A stretch of 23,710 nt of DNA from DATDCY01 sp031406795 [NCBI: Candidatus Rokuibacteriota bacterium]. GTDB lineage: Bacteria; JAUVQV01. Below, piece by piece: positions 7,204 through 14,153 of the stretch. The stretch spans positions 1-23,710 of the forward strand of contig JANOHV010000051.1 of NCBI GenBank assembly GCA_031406795.1. Reading direction: 5' to 3'. The translations under genes and the position numbers were made by a program. How positions within the stretch are numbered: position 1 is the first letter of the stretch; each line of letters starts with the position of its first letter. Under the pieces are notes generated by a model. It was not told where the DNA came from, searched no databases, and was given only the letters and a program-made list of their open reading frames with translations.

Positions 7204-7797
7204 TTACCTGACTTCGTTCTCGCCCTTCGGCCAGACGATGTTGGTGTACACCGCGCCGTCCCAGCCCGGGCGAACTGACGGCGGGTAGCCGATCCCGACC
7301 GTGAAGGAGTCCGCGACCGCGCCGGGCTTCTCGAAGACGCTCCCGTTGATCGTGCTCCTCATGAAACCGTCATTGCCGGTCTTCCACTCGAGGACGACGT
7401 TGTAAGTCTCGGTGCTCCGGAACTTGGTGCCGTGGTAGCTCTCGGATTCGATCTCCCCGTGCGAGCCGTAGTACTTCAACTTGTAGTTGCGCAGATCGCC
7501 CTGAAACCCGCCGGTGGTCCGGCCGCCGCCGTAGCCCTTGCCGTCATAGAAATAGATCAGCGGCTGGGAGTCCCGCTGGTCGTCCATGTCGACGCCCGTG
7601 ATGGTCAGGGAGATTTTTCCGTCGCCGCTCACTTTCCGGCCCATGTAGTCGCCCGGGGTCACCTTGAAGCTGGTGGTGCTCGTGCTTCCGGTGGTGTCGG
7701 TGACTTCACCGCAGCCGCCGATGGCCACGGTGAGCAGTGCCGCGGACAGGATCGCAGTGACGGTCGGGACGATTTTGACGGTTCTGAGCAATTTCAA
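7204..7797 (-). CDS. Small lipoprotein of unknown function
   Basis: A 197-residue protein that I do not recognise. The start is a TTG at 7797 with GGAGGGG 6 nt upstream. An earlier in-frame TTG at 7812 would put that ribosome site inside the gene and is rejected. The N-terminus is a classic lipoprotein signal: basic MKLLRTVKIV, a hydrophobic stretch, then AIGGC with Cys29 as the acylation site. A low-complexity linker (TDTTGSTSTTS) follows. The mature domain is polar and rich in Tyr, Gly and charged residues (IYFYDGKGYGGGRTTGG near 80-100, KLKYYGSHGE, VVLEWKTGNDG), with beta-sheet character like small secreted beta-sandwich proteins. It has its own promoter and terminator, so it is transcribed alone. 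Location at the outer or inner membrane is predicted; no function is assigned. Confidence 0.78.
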   Translation of the reverse strand: MKLLRTVKIVPTVTAILSAALLTVAIGGCGEVTDTTGSTSTTSFKVTPGDYMGRKVSGDGKISLTITGVDMDDQRDSQPLIYFYDGKGYGGGRTTGGFQGDLRNYKLKYYGSHGEIESESYHGTKFRSTETYNVVLEWKTGNDGFMRSTINGSVFEKPGAVADSFTVGIGYPPSVRPGWDGAVYTNIVWPKGENEVR

Positions 7798-7837
7798 CGT
7801 TTTCCCCTCCAAAGTTGTTAGTTCACGTTAGCTCGTA

Positions 7838-7865
7838 AAGATAGGGCGTCCCGCCGAAAAGTCAA
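7838..7865 (-). promoter_or_regulatory. Promoter of the small lipoprotein gene
   Basis: On the minus strand TTGACT (7865-7860) is 16 nt from TATCTT (7843-7838), in an AT-rich gap between the asparagine synthase stop and the TTG start at 7797. The stretch TTGACTTTT also forms the -35 region proposed at 1642. Confidence 0.5.
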
Positions 7866-7889
7866 GTATTAAAATTCCGCTCGAACATA

Positions 7890-9788
7890 TTATTCCCCGG
7901 CGAAGCGCTGTTGCCAGAGTTCGAAGACCATCATCGACCAGAGCCGGTGGCTGTGGTTTTCGCGGCCCGCCAGGTGCTCGTCCACCAGCTTCCGCACTTC
8001 CGCCGGCTCGAACCAGCCGCGCCGCCGGACCCGCCCGGCGTCAAGCAGGTCCGTCATCAGCGGCCGCAACTCGCCCGTGAGCCAGTTCTTGATCGGAATG
8101 GAGAAGCCCTGCTTCTTCTTGGCCAGGATCTGCGGCGGCAGCAGCGGCGCCACGGCCTTCTTCAGCAGGTACTTGGTGGTCCGCCCCTTGAGCCGCAGGT
8201 GCGCGGGGAGCCGGAAGGCGAACTCGACGATCTTGTGGTCCAGCACCGGGACTCGGGCCTCGAGCGAGACCGCCATGCTCATCCGGTCGACCTTGGTCAG
8301 GATGTTTTCGGGGAGATAGGTCTTCAGGTCGACGTACTGCGCCGCGGTCAGCGCGTCGGGGAAGTGCTTCGCCCGCCCGTGCTCCAGGATGAAGCCCTCG
8401 GTTACGGACCCGCGCAAAGCCTCGCGCAAAGCCGGCGTGTAGAGCTGCCGCTTCTCCCGGGCGGCGAGAAACGTCATCCAGCGGGTGTGCATCAGCTCTG
8501 GCGGCAGCGCGGCGCCCTGCACGAAGCGCTTGGCGATGTTGATCGCGCCCTTTTTCTTCTTCGTCGGCGGGACCAGACCCAGGATTCCGGGCAGCAGGCG
8601 CTCGCGCAGGACCGCCGGCAGCGTCTCGAGTCGCCGCGCGAACCGGTCCGCGATGTAGGTGTCGTAGCCGGCGAACAGTTCGTCGCCGCCATCCCCTGAG
8701 AGCGCCACGGTGACGTGAGAGCGCGCCATCTTGGAGACCAGGTAGGTCGGGAAGATCGAAAAGTCGCCGAGCGGCTCGTCCAGAAAACCCATCAGATGGT
8801 CCGTAAGCTCGGTGATCTGCGGCGTCAGAATGAACTCGTGGTGCTCCGTGCCGAACCGCTCGGCAACCAGCCGGGCGTAGGCCAGTTCGTCGTAGGACTG
8901 CTCCTTGAAGCCGATCGAGAAGGTCTTCACGGGGCGGTCCGAGAACTCGCTCATCAGGGCGACGACGGAGCTGGAGTCGATGCCGCCGCTCAGGAACGCC
9001 CCGAGGGGCACGTCGCTGACCATCTGGAGCCGCACGGATTCGCGCAGCAGTCCCAGCAGTTCGCGCGCATACTCCTCCTCGCCGATGCGGTCCTTGCCGT
9101 CCGGCTCGGGTGCGACCGGAAAATCCCAGTAGGAACGGACTGTTGCGTCGCCATGCTGCCACACGAGCAGGTGCCCCGGCGGCAGTTTTCTGATCCGCTG
9201 GAAGATCGATGAGGGCGCCGGGATGTACTCGTAGGTCAGGTAGCGGTCGAGGGCCTCGCGGTCGATTTCGCGCGAAACGCCCCGGCAGGCGAGAAGGGAC
9301 TTGATCTCCGAACCGAAGACGAGCTTCTCGTCGTCGAGGTACCAGTGCAGCGGTTTGATGCCGACCCAGTCGCGCACCAGCAGGAGTTTCTTCTCGCCGG
9401 CATCCCAGAGGGCGATCCCGAACATCCCCCGCAGGCGCTTCACGAACTCCTCGCCCCACTGCTCGTAGCCGTGGAGGATGACCTCGGTGTCGCTGTGGCT
9501 CTGGAACCGGTGACCCATGGCCTCCAGCTCGGTGCGGAGTTCCCGGAAGTTGTAGATCTCGCCGTTGAAGACCACCCAGAGCGTCCCGGCTTCGTTGCTC
9601 ATCGGCTGGTGCCCGCCGGCGATGTCGATGATGCTGAGGCGGCGCATGCCGAGGCCGATGGGCTGTTCGACGTGGTAGCCGTCGTCGTCGGGTCCGCGGT
9701 GGCGGATGACGTCGCACATCCGCCGCAATTCGGACGGGTCGACGCGGTAGCCCACGCCGATTCCGAGGATTCCGGCTATGCCGCACAT
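7890..9788 (-). CDS. asnB: Asparagine synthase (glutamine-hydrolysing)-family amidotransferase
   Basis: A 632-residue class II glutamine amidotransferase. The start MCGIAG gives the N-terminal nucleophile Cys2 after Met removal. RHRGPDDDG (29-37), FNGEIYNF (74-81) and SHSDTEV complete the glutaminase domain. The synthetase half has the ATP-pyrophosphatase loop SGGIDSS (267-273), SGDGGDELFAGYD and the C-terminal VDRMSMAVSLEARVP. It transfers glutamine nitrogen to an adenylated carboxylate: aspartate in true AsnB, or uronic acids in homologues from O-antigen and exopolysaccharide loci. Length and motifs fit the subfamily common in exopolysaccharide/exosortase clusters. Given glycan genes on both sides, amidation of a sugar carboxyl is a real alternative to asparagine synthesis; sequence alone does not decide. 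No strong ribosome site precedes the ATG. The downstream lipoprotein gene has its own promoter. Confidence 0.92.
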   Translation of the reverse strand: MCGIAGILGIGVGYRVDPSELRRMCDVIRHRGPDDDGYHVEQPIGLGMRRLSIIDIAGGHQPMSNEAGTLWVVFNGEIYNFRELRTELEAMGHRFQSHSDTEVILHGYEQWGEEFVKRLRGMFGIALWDAGEKKLLLVRDWVGIKPLHWYLDDEKLVFGSEIKSLLACRGVSREIDREALDRYLTYEYIPAPSSIFQRIRKLPPGHLLVWQHGDATVRSYWDFPVAPEPDGKDRIGEEEYARELLGLLRESVRLQMVSDVPLGAFLSGGIDSSSVVALMSEFSDRPVKTFSIGFKEQSYDELAYARLVAERFGTEHHEFILTPQITELTDHLMGFLDEPLGDFSIFPTYLVSKMARSHVTVALSGDGGDELFAGYDTYIADRFARRLETLPAVLRERLLPGILGLVPPTKKKKGAINIAKRFVQGAALPPELMHTRWMTFLAAREKRQLYTPALREALRGSVTEGFILEHGRAKHFPDALTAAQYVDLKTYLPENILTKVDRMSMAVSLEARVPVLDHKIVEFAFRLPAHLRLKGRTTKYLLKKAVAPLLPPQILAKKKQGFSIPIKNWLTGELRPLMTDLLDAGRVRRRGWFEPAEVRKLVDEHLAGRENHSHRLWSMMVFELWQQRFAGE

Positions 9789-9815
9789 GGCTGTTTTTCC
9801 ATTGAAATCTCGCCT

Positions 9816-9844
9816 TTTGTACTATGGTGCCCCGGGAAATGCAA
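9816..9844 (-). promoter_or_regulatory. Candidate promoter of the asparagine synthase gene
   Basis: On the minus strand TTGCAT (9844-9839) is 17 nt from TACAAA (9821-9816), 28 bases before the ATG. Its surroundings (TTGCATTTCCCGGGG, then CATAGT) closely match the region upstream of the GT2 gene at 1592-1620. Confidence 0.4.
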
Positions 9845-9862
9845 TGAGCGTTGGTCGTTGTG

Positions 9863-10039
9863 GGTAATCCTTCAGTGAAGCGCGGAAACTCTTTCCGTTC
9901 GTGGTGAGCCGTGAGCTTGACGAACGGTCGAACCATGAACGCAAATTTGTCCTATCTACAAGCGCCCTTCGACCGTTCGACAAGCTCACGGCTCAGGGCG
10001 AACGGTACTGATTTTGATACCCCTCACTGAAGGATTACC
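9863..10039. repeat. MITE-like element with terminal inverted repeats and an inner long hairpin
   Basis: A 177-bp segment bounded by a perfect 16-bp inverted repeat: GGTAATCCTTCAGTGA (9863-9878) and its complement (10024-10039). Nested inside are two 38-base arms (9895-9932 and 9968-10005) that are complementary at 34 of 38 positions around a 35-nt centre containing AAATTTGTCC. The inner arm carries the motif CGGTCGAA/TTCGACCG and TGAGCCGTGAGCTTG. This resembles intergenic palindromes widely repeated in GC-rich bacterial genomes. It has no coding capacity and lies between the divergent asparagine synthase and TolB-like genes. No flanking target duplication is obvious. Confidence 0.75.
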
Positions 10040-10143
10040 GTTGTGGAGATCCTCGCTTCCCTTCCCGTGCCGGAGAAGCTCCGCTGGAGACCTCCCCTTC
10101 GCGCCACCCCTCCGCCGTACCGAGCCACCGAGAAGCGATCGGA

Positions 10144-10149
10144 TATAAT
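10144..10149 (+). promoter_or_regulatory. -10 hexamer TATAAT, probable leaderless start of the TolB-like operon
   Basis: A perfect TATAAT is followed by GGCTGTT and then the ATG at 10157. This gives the same 7-nt spacing as at 7065 and 15488. It overlaps an upstream in-frame ATG (10148), which argues that 10157 is the true start. No Shine-Dalgarno sequence is present. Confidence 0.5.
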
Positions 10150-10156
10150 GGCTGTT

Positions 10157-11101
10157 ATGAATGGATGCTCAGTTCGTTCGTCCTGCGTGATCATCGCCAC
10201 TCTGGCGATTGTTCTGACGATGGCCTGCGAGTCGGAGTCTGCGGGAGGCGGAGCCGTGGCGCAAGCCCCCGTCCCGAGCGCGATCCCGGCGTCGCTGCAG
10301 GGCCGGATCATATTCCAGTCCCGTATCGGGGATCGCTGGCAGATCGTCTTGCTCGATCTTGCCAAAGGCACGCGCAGGCAGCTTACCCGCTCGGCGGGGG
10401 ACAACAACCACCCGAGCTTCTCGCCCGGCGGTGACTGGATCGCCTTCGAGTCGACGCGCGACGGCGGCGAACCGGCCATCTACCGGATGCGGGCGGACGG
10501 AAGCGACTCCGGAAGGCTCACCAAGGGGGCGGACCCGTGCCACAGCCCCTGCTGGCGGCCCGACGGCGCGGCGATCGCCTACGACAGCCCGCGAGGGCGG
10601 GACTATGAGATCTACGGCCTCGATCTCGCCAGCGGCCGGGAGTGGCAGATTACCCGGAGCATCTGGCGGAGCATCCTCCCGCACTGGTCCCCCGACGGCA
10701 CGCGCATCGCCTTCACCCGGAACGAACTGGGGTGGGGGATCTACCGGATGAACGCGGACGGCTCCGGCGTCAAGGGTCTCGCGACGCAGGGAGGGAGCTG
10801 TCGACCCGACTGGTCGCCGGACGGGAGCCGGCTCGCCTATGTCTCCCACGTAGCCGACGGCAAGGGGGATGTCTGGACGATGGACCCGGACGGCGGCAAC
10901 AAGGTGCGGGTGACGCTGGATTCCGCGAGCTACGACTACGATCCCGCCTGGTCCCCGGATGGGCGATGGATCGTCTACCAGTCGACCACCGACAAGAAGC
11001 GCGGTCCGTGGCGGCTCTACGCGATTCCGGCGGCGGGCGGCGAACCGGTCAGACTCAGCCCCGACGGCGTGGACGACCGCTTCCCGGACTGGGCGCGCTA
11101 G
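10157..11101 (+). CDS. TolB-like WD40/PD40 beta-propeller, probable lipoprotein
   Basis: A 314-residue protein. The N-terminal hydrophobic segment (residues 11-23) ends TMAC at Cys24, a weak lipobox, followed by a Gly/Ala/Pro linker; it is therefore exported and possibly lipidated. The remainder is a string of PD40 blades with the signature x-W-SPDG-x-x-IA-(F/Y): HPSFSPGGDWIAF, SPCWRPDGAAIAY, LPHWSPDGTRIAF, RPDWSPDGSRLAY and DPAWSPDGRWIVY, ending FPDWAR. Five to six blades match the TolB C-terminal propeller; the TolB N-terminal domain and the usual pal/tol neighbours are absent, so this is not TolB itself. Such proteins bind other envelope proteins or ligands. The SGNH lipoprotein gene starts 2 nt after its stop and the flippase-like gene follows, forming one operon. 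Longer starts at 10043 and 10148 are less likely given the promoter-like hexamer. Confidence 0.82.
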   Translation: MNGCSVRSSCVIIATLAIVLTMACESESAGGGAVAQAPVPSAIPASLQGRIIFQSRIGDRWQIVLLDLAKGTRRQLTRSAGDNNHPSFSPGGDWIAFESTRDGGEPAIYRMRADGSDSGRLTKGADPCHSPCWRPDGAAIAYDSPRGRDYEIYGLDLASGREWQITRSIWRSILPHWSPDGTRIAFTRNELGWGIYRMNADGSGVKGLATQGGSCRPDWSPDGSRLAYVSHVADGKGDVWTMDPDGGNKVRVTLDSASYDYDPAWSPDGRWIVYQSTTDKKRGPWRLYAIPAAGGEPVRLSPDGVDDRFPDWAR

Positions 11102-11103
11102 CC

Positions 11104-11811
11104 GTGCGGGGCGGCCGGGGGCTGCTGGCCTGGGCGTGCGCGCTGGCGTTGCCGCTCGTCGGCTGCCGCGGGGATTCGCCGTCCGCGCCGCCGCCGCCGC
11201 GGCCTCCCGTCGTGTTGTGCGCCGGCGACAGCATCACCGCCGGCGGCTATCCCTGGTATCTGCAGCGCCGCCTGGACGAGGCGGGGTACCAGCTCAGGGT
11301 GATCGACGCCGGCGAGAAGGGGAACACCAGCGGCGAGTACCTGGGCTTTCTCCGGCGCTCGCGCACCGTGGAGCTGACCAACCCGCGCTGGGTCCTGCTG
11401 CAGCTGGGGACCAACGACGTGCGCAGCGATGGGGACGCGACCACCGTCGAGCGTTTCCGGGAGAACCTCGACGCCATCCTCGGTCTCGTGGCGGGCCACC
11501 GCAACCCGGACGGATCCTCACCCCGGGTGCTGCTGGCGACGATCCCTCCCGTCCCGGTGGAGATCGCCGGGCATTTCAACGCCGCATCCCGCGCCAGGGT
11601 CGAAAACGAGATCAACCCGGCGATACGCGAAATCGCGGCGCGGCGCCAGGTGGCGCTCGTGGACAACCACCGGCTTTTCCACGCCCGCCCGGAGCTTCTG
11701 CCCGGCGTTCACCCGAACGAGAAGGGCTATCGCGCGCTGGCGGATGCCTGGTTCGATGCGCTCGCGCCGCTTCTCGGCGCGCCGGATCGGCCCGGGCCGC
11801 CCGCGAACTGA
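11104..11811 (+). CDS. SGNH/GDSL-family hydrolase lipoprotein with degenerate block V
   Basis: A 235-residue protein with a GTG start two bases after the upstream stop, so translation is probably coupled. The signal peptide ends LVGC (Cys21), a good lipobox, followed by a Pro-rich linker. SGNH blocks: AGDSIT (Ser43), EKGNTSG (Gly73), LGTND (Asn104) and GVHPNEKGY (His203). The family normally has Asp three residues before the His (DGVHPN). Here that position is Pro200 (LLPGVHPN), as if the Asp codon had been lost. Homologues hydrolyse acyl esters on lipids, glycans or small thioesters. The Ser-His pair could still work as a dyad. It is the middle gene of the propeller-SGNH-flippase operon, suggesting an envelope lipid or glycan substrate; this is inference. 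Confidence 0.85.
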   Translation: MRGGRGLLAWACALALPLVGCRGDSPSAPPPPRPPVVLCAGDSITAGGYPWYLQRRLDEAGYQLRVIDAGEKGNTSGEYLGFLRRSRTVELTNPRWVLLQLGTNDVRSDGDATTVERFRENLDAILGLVAGHRNPDGSSPRVLLATIPPVPVEIAGHFNAASRARVENEINPAIREIAARRQVALVDNHRLFHARPELLPGVHPNEKGYRALADAWFDALAPLLGAPDRPGPPAN

Positions 11812-11817
11812 AGCGAC

Positions 11818-12849
11818 ATGCGTCCTGGAAGAATCGCCGGCATCCTGCTCCCGGCTGCCGTCTCGATCACGCTGCTGCTGTTGCTGATGCGCGGCGGCTC
11901 CTGGTCCGAGCTGGCTGCGAGCGTCTCCCGGGCCCCCCGCTCCGCGCTGGCGATCTATGCGCTCGTCAGCGCCGCGGGTCTCTGGCTGCGGGCCGTGCGC
12001 TTCCGGCTGCTGTTGCCGCCCCCCCGGCCTGCCCGGGGCCCGCTGCTGCTGGTGACCGTGGCGCAGAACTGCCTGGGCGATCTGGTCCCGGGCCGGCTCG
12101 CCGCGCTGGGCTCCTATGTCTATCTGCTCGTCCGCCGCTTCGGGGTCGGCCTGGAACCGGCCGCCGCCACGTTCCTGCTCTCGTTCGTCTTCGAACTGGC
12201 GACGCTCGGCCCCGTGCTGGCGCTGGCGGCGCTGATGCGTTTCGACGCCGGAGCGGGCGCTCTCGCGTCGAGACTGCCGGTCGGCTGGATCGTCGCGGCC
12301 GGGGCGGGCCTCTTCGTCGCGGCCGCCGTCGCCCTCCGCGAACTCGGCCCGATCACGCAGGCGCTCGCGCGGGTCCTCCGCGGCCGGGCGGTCGAACCCC
12401 CGCCCGTCGCGGGCAGCCGTCGGCGGGCCCTGGCCGCGCGGCTCGATTCCCTTGCCGGCGCGCTGGGGGAGGTGCGCCGGGCCGGCACCCTCGCCCCCGT
12501 CTTTCTAGTCTCGATGGTCATCCGGCTCGCGAAGTACGGTTCGCTCTATGCGCTGATGACCGGGCTGCTCGCCGGTGCGGGCGCGGTGGGGCGCCAGCCG
12601 GATTTCTGGGATCTCATCCTCGGCATCACGGCAACCGAGCTGGTCGCGGCCCTCCCCATCCCCGCTCTCGGGCAGTTCGGGGTCTGGGAGGGAGGGATGA
12701 CCGGGGCGCTCGTCCTGCTGGGTTTCGATCGCGGGCTGGCGACCCAGGTGTCAATCGGGATCCACGGGATCGCCCAGATGTACGAGTATTTTCTCGGGAT
12801 TCTCGCCTTTGGTCTGCTGGCGGTCGTCTTCAGAAGAGCGCGCGAATAG
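11818..12849 (+). CDS. LPG synthase TM-domain/flippase-like (AglD/UPF0104 family) membrane protein
   Basis: A 343-residue polytopic protein with about 8 hydrophobic helices. Family marks include LRAVRFRLLL near residue 60, the polar GDLVPGRLAALGSYVYLL segment near 88-105, a basic cytoplasmic loop (GSRRRALAARLDSL), and the C-terminal PALGQFGVWEGGMTGALVLLG. These fit the lysylphosphatidylglycerol synthase transmembrane region family (PF03706), whose members include the MprF flippase half and archaeal AglD. They move or modify membrane lipids or lipid-linked sugars. No aminoacyl-transferase domain follows, so it is not an MprF. It starts 6 nt after the SGNH stop. Its last 99 bases overlap the end of the O-antigen ligase gene on the opposite strand. 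Confidence 0.82.
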   Translation: MRPGRIAGILLPAAVSITLLLLLMRGGSWSELAASVSRAPRSALAIYALVSAAGLWLRAVRFRLLLPPPRPARGPLLLVTVAQNCLGDLVPGRLAALGSYVYLLVRRFGVGLEPAAATFLLSFVFELATLGPVLALAALMRFDAGAGALASRLPVGWIVAAGAGLFVAAAVALRELGPITQALARVLRGRAVEPPPVAGSRRRALAARLDSLAGALGEVRRAGTLAPVFLVSMVIRLAKYGSLYALMTGLLAGAGAVGRQPDFWDLILGITATELVAALPIPALGQFGVWEGGMTGALVLLGFDRGLATQVSIGIHGIAQMYEYFLGILAFGLLAVVFRRARE

Positions 12850-14151
12850 CCGGACCGCGTTTCCGGCGCGCTCAGCGCGGTTCGCGGCGGCAGGCTCGGC
12901 GTCGCTGACGGAACTTCGGATACAGACGCCCATGATGAAGGCGAAGGAATAGCGCAGGATCTGGATGTTGAAGAATGAATCCATGAAGCCGGCGATCATG
13001 AAGTGCACCGCGGTCGCCATCGCCAGGGAGGCCAGGAGCTTCCCGTTGCCGCTGGAACGCACGACCGGCACCGTCGACCTCAGGCTGCGGAAGAAAATGA
13101 ACAGCAAGGCGCTCAACCCCACGATGCCGTTCGTGGCCAGCGTGAACAGATACATGTTGTGCGGCTGATTGTAATCCAGCAGATGTCGCGGCAGGAGCCG
13201 CAGCTCCCGGTACTCCTCAATCGTGCGGAGGTAGTCCCCTGTCCCGACGCCGAGGAGGGGCCGGGACCGAAACATCTTCAGCGAGGCTTTCCACATCAGC
13301 AGCCGGCTGCCGATCGAGGAGGGTTTCTTTTCGCTGACGAAGAACAGCTCCAGATCCTGGGGGATCGTGTCGATCCGGTCGCGGACGAGCGGGACGAACT
13401 GGTACGCCGACGCGAACAGCAGGGCCGAGCAGCCCATGATGAGAAAAACCGTCTTCCTGCTCCTGATCAGCGCGAAGGCCATGATCGCCGCGGTCAAGGA
13501 GATGCTGAACCAGGCGGTTCTGGACGTGGAGAGCACGATGCAAAGCGCGGAGAGAAGGAGAAAGCCGGACAGGTAGACTTTCGTTCTCGTCGAGGCGCCC
13601 GGACCGTTGAACAACAGGAAGAAGACGCCCGCGTAGAGGCCGAGCGCGTTGATGTTCGAGAACCAGATGTGGTGAAGATCGAGCGGGGCGAGCGGGAGCG
13701 CGAACTCCCTCTCGCCGATCACGCCGAGATACGTCATGACCCCGAGCAGGTTCAGCGCCGCCAGGCCGATCAGAAACGACACCAGCAGGCTCTCGGCCTT
13801 CCGGGTTCGCTCTGCTGCTCTGGGGTCGGCCTGGAGCAGCACGGAGACGAGGAAATAGATCGCCGGCAGGCTTACGAACTTGTTCGCGATGGCGAAACCG
13901 TCGGCAGGCCGCTGGGTGTGGATGATGCCGAGGTAGGCGACGAGACAGAAGAAGCCCAGCGCCGCCGTCAGGGGCTGGCGGCAGCTGCGCACGAAGTCGG
14001 CGCGGAATTGCCGGTCGAGGAGCACGCCGGCCGCCGCCGCGGCGTAGAGGGCGCCGAGCAGGATGTTGCTCGCGCTTTTCGAGAGCGGCAGGCACAGCCC
14101 GAAGAGCAGCAGCCCGGTGTAGAGCAGGCGGTGCCACGAGGCGCTCGACAC
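12751..14151 (-). CDS. O-antigen ligase/polymerase-family membrane protein (WaaL/Wzy-like)
   Basis: A 466-residue protein with roughly ten hydrophobic helices. Diagnostic features are the large periplasmic loop after the PLVRDRIDT segment, containing SRLLMWKASLKMF and RPLLGVGTGDYLRTI (about residues 280-310), then YNQPHNMYLFTLATNGIVGL. This Wzy_C/O-antigen ligase motif carries the Arg and His residues used in undecaprenyl-diphosphate glycan transfer. The polar tail (last ~55 residues) has no helix and its end is antisense to the flippase-like gene. The GTG start at 14151 comes 2 nt after the rimO stop, so the two genes are coupled although functionally unrelated. It could ligate glycan to lipid A or polymerise an exopolysaccharide. 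Family is well supported; ligase versus polymerase is not resolvable. Confidence 0.86.
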   Translation of the reverse strand: MSSASWHRLLYTGLLLFGLCLPLSKSASNILLGALYAAAAAGVLLDRQFRADFVRSCRQPLTAALGFFCLVAYLGIIHTQRPADGFAIANKFVSLPAIYFLVSVLLQADPRAAERTRKAESLLVSFLIGLAALNLLGVMTYLGVIGEREFALPLAPLDLHHIWFSNINALGLYAGVFFLLFNGPGASTRTKVYLSGFLLLSALCIVLSTSRTAWFSISLTAAIMAFALIRSRKTVFLIMGCSALLFASAYQFVPLVRDRIDTIPQDLELFFVSEKKPSSIGSRLLMWKASLKMFRSRPLLGVGTGDYLRTIEEYRELRLLPRHLLDYNQPHNMYLFTLATNGIVGLSALLFIFFRSLRSTVPVVRSSGNGKLLASLAMATAVHFMIAGFMDSFFNIQILRYSFAFIMGVCIRSSVSDAEPAAANRAERAGNAVRLFARSSEDDRQQTKGENPEKILVHLGDPVDPD

Positions 14152-14153
14152 GA

